Assembly (NCBI GenBank): GCA_030737835.1
Contig: CM060854.1
Location: 19,547,553 to 19,611,552, forward strand
Length of the DNA: 64,000 nucleotides
Source: Acorus gramineus
Taxonomy: Eukaryota; Streptophyta; Magnoliopsida; Acorales; Acoraceae
Reading direction: 5' to 3'
In this document: positions 12,301-22,700 of the stretch, piece after piece
Numbering within the stretch: the stretch's first letter is position 1
How the letters are laid out: every line of letters begins with the position of its first letter
The notes under the pieces: generated by a model
Seen by the model: only the letters and a program-made list of their open reading frames with translations
The model's database searches: none
Told to the model about the DNA's origin: nothing
Translations under genes and position numbers: made by a program

Positions 12301-13485
12301 ATGGCTATGGTTGGTGACATTTGTCTAGCAGACAGCGCTACAACACATACGATCCTACGAAATAAACAATATTTCTCGACATTGACATTAATCAATGCAA
12401 ATGTTAATACCATTTCTGGTACTACGAAATTAATTGAAGGCTCCGAAAGAGCAAATATAATATTACCAGGAGGTACAAAATTTTGTATTAATGATGCATT
12501 ATATTCAGCAAGATCCAGAAGAAATCTGCTAAGTTTTAAGGATATCCGTCTTAATGGATATCATATTGAGACTATCAATGAAAACAATATGGAGTATTTA
12601 TGCATTACTTCAATTGTTTCAGGCCAAAAACATGTATTAGAGAAACTTCATGCTTTCTCATCTGGGTTGTATTATACAACCATAAAAACAATCGAATCAT
12701 ATGCTGTAATGAACCAGAAGTTCTATGATTCAGATATTTTTACACTTTGGCATGATCGTCTCGGGCATCCAGGATCTACAATGATGCGTCGAATAATTGA
12801 TAATTCATTTGGGCATTCGTTAAAGAACCAGAAGATTCTTTTACCTAATCACTATCAATGCACTTCGTGCTCACAAGGAAAATTGATAGTTAGACCATCC
12901 CCTACAAAAGTCAATGTTGAGTCACCAACATTTTTGCAAAGAATCCAAGGGGATATATGTGGCCCAATCCACCCCCCATGTGGACCATTCAAGTATTTTA
13001 TGGTATTGATAGACGCATCTGCTAGATGGTCGCATGTTTGTCTATTATCCACTCGGAATGCTGCATTTGCAAGACTACTTGCTCAGATAATCCGATTACA
13101 GTCTCATTTTTCGGATTATCCTATAAAGTCAATACGTCTTGATGGAGCTGGTGAATTCACATCGAAAACTTTTAACGACTATTGTATGTCGCATGGCATC
13201 GATGTTGAACACCCTGTTGCTCATGTGCACACCCAAAATGGATTAGCTGAATCATTTATTAAGCATCTTCAGCTAATTGCACGTCCTATGCTTTTGAGGA
13301 CAAAATTACCCGTTTCAGCTTGGGGTCACTATATTGCATGCAGCAGCATTAGTTCGCCTTCGGCCAACTGCTTATCATCAATATTCCCCTTTACAGCTCG
13401 TACTGGGTCATCAACCAAATATTTCACATCTTCGAATTTTTGGTTGTGCTGTACAAGTTCCTATTGCCCCTACACAACGAACTAA
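12301..13485 (+). pseudogene. Copia pol: protease, GAG-pre-integrase and integrase (N-terminal part)
   Basis: The open stretch runs from upstream of 12301 to 13485. It shows the aspartic protease motif LADSATTHT near 12330, the pre-integrase motif LWHDRLGHPG near 12750, a CxxC zinc-binding pair near 12860, and integrase core signals GDICGPI near 12950 and DGAGEF near 13145. A frameshift near 13335 moves the rest of integrase into another frame. These enzymes cut the polyprotein and insert the cDNA. Here the broken frame makes a working product unlikely. Confidence 0.9.
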
Positions 13486-13900
13486 AATGGGCCCTCAACG
13501 TCGATTGGGAATTTATGTAGGCTTTGATTCTCCTTCTATTATAAGATATCTTGAACCATTGACAGGGGATGTTTTTACCGCTCGATTTGCGGATTGTCAT
13601 TTTGATGAGACAATATTCCCGTCATTAGGGGGAGAAAATCCGTCGCCAGAAGAACGACGTGAACTTACATGGAAAACTCCATCTTTGTCTCATCTTGATC
13701 CTCGCACTAATCAATGTGAAACTGAAGTGCAAAGAATCACCCATCTTCAAAGAATTGCGCATCAATTGCCAGATGCATTCAATGATGCAGCAAAAGTGAT
13801 GAAATCACATATTCCAGCTGCTAATACTCCAGCTCGAATTAATGTTCCAATAGGAAAAAAGTTAATATGCCGGCTAATGAATCAACAAAAACACGCCTGA
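13334..13900 (+). pseudogene. Copia integrase C-terminal region
   Basis: After the frameshift near 13335 the integrase continues with HAAALVRLRPT and the conserved FGCAVQVP and GIYVGFDSPSI segments typical of plant copia. The stretch ends in a low-complexity linker, and the frame changes again near 13865 to a basic then acidic segment reaching 14334. Confidence 0.88.
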
Positions 13901-14243
13901 AGCGTGGAAGACCTATAGGCTCAAAAGATTCAGCTCCCCGAAGGAGAAAAATAATGAAGAATAATTCTCTAGAAGAGTATGAAACATTTGAAAGACCCAC
14001 AATAATAACTCCTGCAGAGGAAGAAGCCCTTGAAGTGACACAAGTCCCCGAAGAGACTGACGTCCCTGAAGTGACGCCCGTGCATGAAGAACAAGTACAT
14101 GGAAATGAAGAAATTTCCATAAATTATGCAAATTCACAAATATTGTGGGATCGAAAGCAAGTGCTTGTTGATGATATATTCTCATTTGCAGTAGCTACAG
14201 AAATCATTTCAGATAATGATTTAGAACCACGTTCAGTGGATGA

Positions 14244-15356
14244 ATGCAGACGAAAAAATTGTTGGCACAATGGAAAGCTGCTATTCAAACAGAATTGGAT
14301 TCACTTGCAAAACACCAAGTATTTGGACCAGTAGTCCTAACCCCTGAAGGTGTTAAACCAGTAGGATGTAAATGGGTGTTTGCGAGAAAACGAAATGAAA
14401 GAAACGAGATTGTTAGATACAAAGCTCGTCTTGTGGCACAGGGTTTCCTGCAGAGACCTGGGATAGATTTTGAAGAGACATATTCTCCTGTGATGGACAC
14501 AATCACATTTCGGTATTTAATTAGTTCTGTAGTCTCAGAAGGACTTGACATGCAGCTAATGGATGTGGTTACTGCATATTTATATGGAAAATTAGATACC
14601 GACATTTATATAAAAGTTAAAATTGCCTGAAGCAAAACCACGAAACATGTACTCAATCAAGCTAAGACGATCCTTGTATGGATTAAAGCAATCTGGACGA
14701 ATGTGGTATAACCGTCTTAGTGAGTACTTAATAAAAAAGGATATGTCAATGATCCAATATGCCCCTGTGTATTTATTAAGAAAACAGAACTCGGATTTAC
14801 CATTATTGCAGTATATGTTGATGATATTAATCTAATTGGGACTCCTGAAGAGCTCGAAAAAGCTTTCGAATATCTGAAAAGGAGTTTGAAATGAAAGATC
14901 TTGGAAAAACAAGATACTGTCTCGGCTTGCAAATTGAGCAAAGTTCAAATGGGATACTTGTTCATCAAACAACATATGTTGAAAAAAATCCTGAAGCGTT
15001 TTAATATGGACAAATGTCATCCATTAAGTACTCCAATGGTAGTAAGGTTACTTGACCCAAAAAAGGACCCTTTTCGTCCAAAAGAAGATACTGAAAATCT
15101 TCTTGGTCCTGAAGTACCATATCTTAGTGCAATTGGTGCCTTATTATATTTGGCCCAATGCACTAGACCTGACATTGCATTTTCAGTTAATTTATTGGCC
15201 AGATTTAGCTCTGCACCAACTCGAAGGCATTGGAATGGTGTGAAGCACATTTTTCGTTATCTTCGTGGAACGTCAGACATGGGTCTATTCTATGCAAAGG
15301 ATTCCAATAATGGTGCACAACTAAAAGTGGCACAGCAATCTCTTGACGATCTATGA
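14244..15356 (+). pseudogene. Copia reverse transcriptase, frameshifted
   Basis: RT starts near 14244 with WKAAIQTELDSL, then GCKWVF, YKARLVAQGF, and DVVTAYL (first catalytic Asp) near 14565. A stop and frame change near 14628 lead to RRSLYGLKQSGRMWYNRL. The catalytic YVDD motif is encoded near 14812-14824, in a frame different from the flanking segments. The thumb continues at 14901-15350 ([15 protein letters not shown]). At least three frame changes make it non-functional. Confidence 0.9.
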
Positions 15357-15751
15357 AACAGACTTTGGTCGCCACGTCTTCTAACCACTCTGAGATTCTT
15401 GCACTCCACGAAGCAAGCCGGGAATGCATGTGGATAAGGTCTTTGGTTCATCATATTCGTACTGCATGCGGACTATCTCTCATTACAGATGTTCCAACAA
15501 CTATATATGAAGACAATGCAGCATGCATTGCTCAAATCAATGGGGAATATATCAAGGGTGATAGAACGAAGCATATTTCTCCAAAATTCTTTTACACTCA
15601 TGAGCTCCAGCAGAGACATGAAATTGATGTTCAACAAATTCAGTCAAAGGACAATCTTGCAGATTTGTTTACTAAAGCTTTGTCGACATCAACATTTAAG
15701 AAGCTGGTGTATGAAATCGGGATGCGACGAGTTTGCGACCAAAATTCTTAA
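15353..15751 (+). pseudogene. Copia RNase H, N-terminal part deleted
   Basis: The segment holds the middle and end of the copia RNase H: TLVATSSNHSEILAL, the YEDNAACI motif and TKHISPKFF, ending at 15751. Between 15312 and 15352 the sequence jumps from the RT connection (LFYAKDSNN) to just before the SNHSE block. About 50 residues with the first catalytic Asp region (usually GYADAGYLSDP) are missing. Confidence 0.87.
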
Positions 15752-15992
15752 AATCTTGTACTTATAAGGGGGAGTAATTTTTGATGACATTTTGTGAACT
15801 GTACTCTTTTTCCTTCGCCTAGGTTTGTCCCATTGGGTTTTCCTGGCAAGGTTTTAATGAGGCAGTGTCAAACGCATACACTATTATACGATTAAGTTAC
15901 ATTGTACTCTTTTTCATTCGCTTTGGTTTTTTCCCATTGGGTTTTTCAAGCAAGGTTTTAATGAGGCAATTTTCTTAGCGTGGTGGTCATCC

Positions 15993-16001
15993 AAGGGGGA
16001 G
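15993..16001 (+). other. Copia polypurine tract
   Basis: AAGGGGGAG lies directly before the TGTTG start of the 3' LTR, the expected place for plus-strand priming. Confidence 0.85.
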
Positions 16002-16350
16002 TGTTGTGAATATGGTGGATAACCACCACTTCTCTAACCCATAACCTCCCCCACTCTTCTACTCCATAACCCCCTCATTCATCTCCATAACCTCCCCCAT
16101 TCATCTCCATAACCTCCCCCACTCTTCTATTCCATAACACTTTCATTATTGCCCCACTATCTCCTCCTCACCTCTATAGACTTGTAACTCTCCACCTTTG
16201 GGATTCCTCTATGCACCCTATAAATAGAGGGGTTCTCTCTTGTAATCAACCAACAAATAGTGAATAAGAATCTCTCTCTACTTCTCTTCTATATACTTGT
16301 GTGCTTTATTTATATACTCTTATATATCATATTCTATTTAGTTTACAACA
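16002..16350 (+). repeat. Copia 3' LTR (349 bp) with outward TATA box
   Basis: It matches the 5' LTR apart from about six substitutions and an added 22-bp tandem copy of the ATTCATCTCCATAACC unit. Its TATA box at 16218-16227 points at NAA15, whose start codon is about 560 bp away on the same strand. Confidence 0.96.
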
Positions 16351-16355
16351 GATTA

Positions 16356-16728
16356 TATATTTTAATAAAAACAAAAGAAATAACAAACACAAAAAATGAA
16401 AGTGACGGCGCAGCCGTCGTGATATTCTTTGACATCGTTATCAATCTACGTGGCACAATCTCAGTGATCAGGGCTCGCCTTTTAGAACTTTCGTCGCAAT
16501 TAACTGGCGGAGAATAGAAAGTGCAACATAAGGCGGAGGACGATGAATCACGCACGTGATATTCTACCGATTGACACGACTCCCGCAATTCCACGACGTC
16601 AGCGGACCCGCTGGTCCGGATACCATAAACCCCCCATCCACGTATCACCAGACCAATCTCTCTTTCTCTCTCTCGTCCATCTCGCAGTCTCTCTCACTTG
16701 ACCTAAAAGAGAAGATCAGCAGCTGAAG

Positions 16729-16761
<33 letters not shown>

Positions 16762-16787
16762 TCACCGATTCGCTTCGACGGGGAACG
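16356..16787 (+). promoter_or_regulatory. NAA15 proximal promoter and 5' leader
   Basis: This 432-bp stretch between the Copia target duplication and the NAA15 start codon is less AT-rich than its surroundings. It has ACGT cores in GCACGTGA near 16552 and GACGTCA near 16595, both of the kind bound by bZIP/bHLH factors. A CT-rich leader passes into a (CT)n(CA)n microsatellite at about 16727-16762, as is common in plant 5' leaders. No clear TATA box was seen between the LTR and the CT-rich leader. The factors are inferred only from core motifs. Confidence 0.6.
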
Positions 16788-19700
16788 ATGGGTTCCTATC
16801 TCCCTCCAAAGGAGGCCAACCTCTTCAAAGTGATAGTTGTAAGGGCGCTCTCTCTCTTCTCTGTCTCTATCTCCAATCGCTGTCTTTTTGCGGGTTTTTG
16901 ATATCTGTGTAGCAAACCGTAGATTATTTAATTTATGATTGATTTTTGTTAAAAATTAGAATCTTTGATGTCTGTTGTTGGGTTTGGTGGTACTGTTACT
17001 TTTTTTTTAAGTCGTTCTTGATGGATTTGGGTTTTGTGATTGTTGGGACGGAATGATGGTGGAAGTTGTGATTTTTGACTTGTTCGGTGTCTCTGTCAAT
17101 TGTCAAAAACTGTGTTTTTTTTTTTTTTTTTTTTGGGGGGGGCGGGGGGGGGGTGGGGGGGCGGCTTTTGTTTCTTGATTTTGTGAATTTGAAGTGATTT
17201 GGATTGAATTGATTTAGTAATTGTCATCTGAGCAGTACTTCAGGGGATGATTGTGAGAAAGGTACTGTGTTGGATTTTTGTGTCTATTATTACCCATAAA
17301 AAGGGAGATATATATATATTTTTCTGTAGAATTGGTGGCTGGTAAGAGTGGTTGTTTGTTGTAATGATATGGTGATTTATCATTGAATGGACGACCAGTT
17401 GGTTTTGGTCCTTTAATTGAAGAATGGGCTTTATTTACTTTAATTAAACACTTTGAAGAAAGCAAACTGTTTTTTTACTTGAAACTTGTTGGTTCTCATG
17501 TTATGAACCAATGACCATGGCAAGAAAGGTTGGGGAAGAACATGTATGCATGTATAGTTTTAATTGTTATTACTTGATTAGGGACTGGATTTTCTCGTGT
17601 TATATCAAATTGGATTTTGGAAGGGAGTAAATCGATTTATATTGTTACTATATATACGATATATATCACTGTTGCATCTATCCAAAAAAACAATGTGGAA
17701 ACCCAGTATAGTTCACTTGATATTTCCATTTCCAAACTGATTTGAACTTTTCCCACAGGACATGGTTTCCAGTAAGGTTGAAGTGCATATGTAAGCTTCT
17801 AAGTGGCTCTTTAACAAACTTTTATTTGACACAGTTAGACAGTTCAGAAGTTTGGTAATGCGAGAAAAATGTTTGCCTTGATAGCCAGAGTTCCTGTTTG
17901 TCTACTAATTTTTGTGCTCAAGATACATGGTTTATTCATGATAATATTGTTTGATAGTTCCTACTAAAATTTAATATTTTCTCTTCTTGTTAGTGCAAGT
18001 TTAGAATTTAAACTTTTGTTTTTAGAAAGCACATCATACACTTTTTTGCATGCAGAAATCATATGAAACTAAACAATACAAAAAGGGCTTGAAGGCCGCA
18101 GATGCCATATTGAAGAAATATCCAGAGCATGGAGGTAACCATGTATCGTCTATCAATTAATGTTTGATGCAATCTAGGAACATTTCCAATCATCTTAGAT
18201 GCAATTGTTTTATTTTATTTTGTATCTCCTTATACCTTCAGATATTTTTCCCTAGTAATTTTTGTTTGACAGCAGCTTTAATCTTGTGAACTTTTGGTCT
18301 TCTCCTTTAGACTGATTACTGATTATTCACAGATGAAAGCTTTCAGTCTACTGAGTTACAAAACTTTTTGGTTTTTTTTAAGGGAAGGTGGGAGCTCATG
18401 CTTAATATTCAAGGACATATAAGAGGGTATATATAACCCCAAAATACAAGGATCCCCCATAGTTCGGGATAACGGTTTTCTCTCAAACCCTTTTAGTCCC
18501 CATCATGTTACAGGTTCCAAAAATTGATTTGCTACCCAAGCTGGATTTTTAGCACCATCATTAAAGATTTTGAACCAACAAATAGCAAATGCATCAGAAA
18601 GGTCTGAAACTCTGATGGTCTCTTTTGCCTGCTAGAGGCTCACACTTAGCGTTTCCCTCATATGGGCCACAGTGGAGGATGATTCATGTTGTAACCCTAT
18701 TCTAGTTATGTACTATCATTTTTTAATGTGATGGCATGTTGTTGCATAACTTGTTGGTATCATCCCAATTTTGTTTATTAACAAAACATAAGATGTGAAA
18801 TAACATGATAGAGAGAGGGATATGGAGCCTAAGATGCAGTGAATCACGATCAACTTTACCTCACAACATCTTCGTGGCACCTTTCTTCTGTTCTAGGCAC
18901 ATGTCCTAGGCATATATCAAAATGGGCCACGATTCTTTTATGCACAACCTTGTCCTTCATCCTCTCATTTATAATATTAGATTAGATTATGCCATTCCAC
19001 ATTTCCTTCAAAAATCTTGGAGCACTCACTCCCAAGTCCTATATTAGTGTCAACATCCAAATTTTGTTGAGATCACTGGAACTTAAGAAATGGATGTCTT
19101 ACCTTCTCTTTTTTACAGGAAGAACACCTAATTAACCAAGCTTAGCTCACTGATTATCTTTTGTGATTTTTAAGTTAGCTGGTAGCATAGATTTAAATGC
19201 GGTAGCACAGGCTGGCATGTGCTGCCGCATATGCTGTTTTGAGACCCGATGACACTTAATGTGCCATGTACTACGTATGTGCCATTAATGTACCATAAGT
19301 GTGGTCACATGTGCCACACATGCCGCATGTGCGGCTTGTGTAGCACATGTGGCTGCATTTTTTTTAACTATTCTATTTCAGATCGTTCGAACAATACGTT
19401 TCCATTTGAATGGTCGTGCCCATTCGAACGGACTTGGGGACTGGGTTGATAGGAAGAAAAATTACATTGGCTGTTCAAACAGACTGAAGGACCGGGTTAA
19501 TAGGAGAAAAATTGAACTAGTTGTTCGCCCGAAAGCGTTTGAATGGTCAATGTGCAACCTCATGTACCGAACATGTGGCCGCACATGCGATTTTGATCCC
19601 CACTGTAAGTTTTGACCACACATTACATTAAAACATTGGTTGGTAGTCACTGAGGACAGAAAATTTTAGAGGTACACCTCCATCTTTTTCAGCTATTATC

Positions 19701-22700
19701 ATAATGAAGATGCCTTTATGGTCTTCCCATCTCTCTATTACTTAGGTTAATAATAGTAAAGCTTCTCTTTGGATAGATATTCAGGAGCCTTTATACGCAG
19801 TAACAAAGTCTACAAGCTTCCTTTAGCTGTCAATTGTTTTATATGGTTTTTAATCAGTCCACCATTTCTGGTTAACATATTGAATTGAGAGCATGTTCAC
19901 GAGTCAATTGAGGACCATCGAGTTATCAACATTCAATGAGCATTAAGTTAGAATTGATTGCCTGGAACTGTACTCCAATTTATCATTGAATGAACTTCTA
20001 CCAGTTATTAAAAAAAAAATCTTTTATCAATCCTCAAATTATATTGTTTATTGTTCATTGTAACATAAGTAGGATTTAGTTTCCTGAATTATTTCTAATT
20101 TTCTACATGATATTATCATATTATCATCTTCAAAATTAGAATAATGTTTTATGCATATCTAATTTCACATACCCTCTTTGTATAACGTGATTCTACAACA
20201 CCAGAAACCTTGTCGATGAAAGGGTTAACCCTAAATTGCATGGACCGTAAATCCGAAGCATACGAACTTGTCCGCCGTGGATTGAAGGTTGTTGGACATT
20301 CTACTCATTTCATCATTTTGCATATAGGCTACATTGTAAAATGTTCATTCTCCTGTTTCCATGCAGAATGATCTTAAAAGTCACGTATGTTGGCACGTTT
20401 ATGGTCTTCTGTATCGATCTGACAGGGAATACCGGGAAGCAATTAAATGTTATCGGAATGCTTTGAAGATTGATTCAAACAATATTGAAATTTTGCGGGA
20501 CCTTTCTCTATTGCAGGTGAATCTATAGTTTATCCTGTTTGTTGATTTCTTCTTCTTGGTAATCACCCTTAGATCTCCAATACTGCCAATTTATTATCAT
20601 ATTTTCCAGTGGAAGGTACTATTGTAAATCTGCACTTTTAGTGACATGCTCTATTTCCATATCTTTTTTTTTTTAATAGAGATAGGAACTTTTATTGAAT
20701 AAAAAGCCCCCGAACAAAAAGGAGACGAGGGATCTCCAAATAAGAAAAGAGAAAAATTGAATACGAACAATCTCCCATTCAAAAGATTACAAAAATCAAT
20801 TCTTCGCAAACCAAGAAAGACCCATAATGGACAAAGAATTTTCAACTTGAAGAATCATCTTCACCCAATCTCAAGTGTATATGAAATAAGAGCCTATGTA
20901 TTTTCCACGTACACTCTTTTGTTTTGAAAAAATCTTTCGTTCCGAGATAACCAAATACACCAACAAACCGCATGAGGAATGAGCCTTTGAAATTTAGCTA
21001 CATTACTATGATCTCCTTTATGCCTTCTATTCCAGAAGAAATTCCACATCTCTTCAATGTCAAGGAAGGTACAATTAGAACCGATAGCCTGACCAACCAA
21101 GTTCCAAATGTCTATAGCAAAAGAACATATGAAGAATAAATGATCTCGATTTTCCCAGCTCCGTCACATAGGCTGCAAGAAACATCCCCAACGTTGGCCC
21201 ATTTTGAATGATTTATCTTAGCGAGCACTTTATCTAATGACAAAAGCCACATAAAAGCCTTTATTTTCAGCGGTGCAAGAGTTCCCCAAATCAGATTCTG
21301 ATTTTTAGTTGTTGGAATGGTAGACGAGGCCTTGTTAAGCTTCCTATATAGGGATTTGACCGAAAACCCAAGTTGCGGAGCCATTCTCCATTTCACCACG
21401 TCTTCATCTTCCAAATTTAAATCAATACCTTGAAGTAACTCAAGGAAATGAGTTAACTCCAAAGTTTCCATATCATTTAGATCACTACGCAACCGCGGAA
21501 GCCAAATAATAGAATTCTTCCCGCAGGTGTAAGCATCACATATCAAATCATCCACATTTGCAGCCACTTGAAAAAGGATTGTATAGAGACTAGCCGGAGA
21601 CGAACCATGGAGCCAATTATTTTTCCAGAATTTAATTGCAACGCCATTACCTGGATAGAATGTGGATTCCTCTTTTATTGCCTGCACACTCTCTAGGATA
21701 TCTTTCCACAGTTTGGAGATTGCCACCCGATGAGGAGGAATCAACTCTAATCTGGAGCACCTTTTGTAATATTTCTCACGAATTATTTGAATCCAAAGAG
21801 AATCCGAATAAGTAAGCAACCGCCATAGCCATTTCCCTAAGAGAGCCTTATTCATATCACGAAGATTCAGAACACCCAATCCACCATCTTTTTTTGCACG
21901 ACAGACAAGCTCCCACTTTGCCAAATGAGGTCGCCATAGCTATTTCCATATCTTAATGATCACCTAGAAATATTTCCATTTATATTGGGTGTGTTGAAGG
22001 CTAGTAACCCTCATATACTGGTCATGTTTGTTGATTTTTTTGAGGGAAAGGTAGGAGATTCTCATACAAAATGGAGATGAGGGATCTCCTATGAGAAAGA
22101 AAATAAAAAAATATTTATTTTATTATAATTACTTTTTTTGTTGTGGTTTGTTTTGTTAATTCCTTTTGCTATCTGGAATTGTATCCAAACGATTAATAAA
22201 ATCGTCCCTGTTCACACACACACACACACACACACACACATGATAGCAGGGAATTTCTTGATACAATGGCCAGAGTAGTCGAAAGGCAACCGAATCTGGA
22301 GGAAACGTCTACCATGGTGTTTCGATTTTTATGCTTACTTTTTGTTGACATTGTGCTGGCTATTTTTCTGTATGGGCAAATGCGAACCATGGAGCGTTTG
22401 CAACTATGAGGTCTTGGGTTCAAGCCCCATTGCTTATCGTCATGACAATGTGTCATGTTATCCCTGATATATCAAGAACAAAGTCCTATTGCTTATTATT
22501 AACTAAAAAAAAGGTGAACCAGGACGATGCAAATGATCAGGCTCATCTTTGTCTAGTACTAGTTATCATCCCTTTATTATTATTACGGTGTCTATAATTT
22601 TCAAAGATGTTAGATCAAGCCACACTATTGCAGATGTTTTTATTGGTTGGATCTGTGTGTTCTTATTGCAGGCACAGATGCGAGACCTGTCAGGGTTTGT

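Larger units (their letters stand above)
10442..16355 (+). mobile_element. Ty1-copia retrotransposon (Ale/Retrofit-like), complete ends, defective inside
   Basis: The element is bounded by a 5-bp target duplication, GATTA at 10442-10446 and at 16351-16355. Its LTRs begin with TGTT and end with AACA. Gene order is protease, integrase, reverse transcriptase, RNase H, which defines Ty1-copia. Integrase and RT wording such as LADSATTHTIL and TKHISPKFF resembles the Ale/Retrofit lineage. Gag is not recognisable, pol is broken by at least five frameshifts, and part of RNase H is deleted. The two LTRs differ by about six substitutions plus one 22-bp tandem duplication, so insertion is fairly recent. 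It lies between the LINE and NAA15 in the same orientation as both. Confidence 0.95.

Noticed and set aside
19249..19615. Overlapping open frames with Cys/His-rich wording suggesting a zinc finger
   Set aside because: The Cys and His come from repeated CATGTG/CACATG words. There is no start context or conserved spacing, and it lies inside an intron.
22193..22456. Open frame with a Cys-Val repeat
   Set aside because: It is a translation of the (CA)n microsatellite in NAA15 intron 4.
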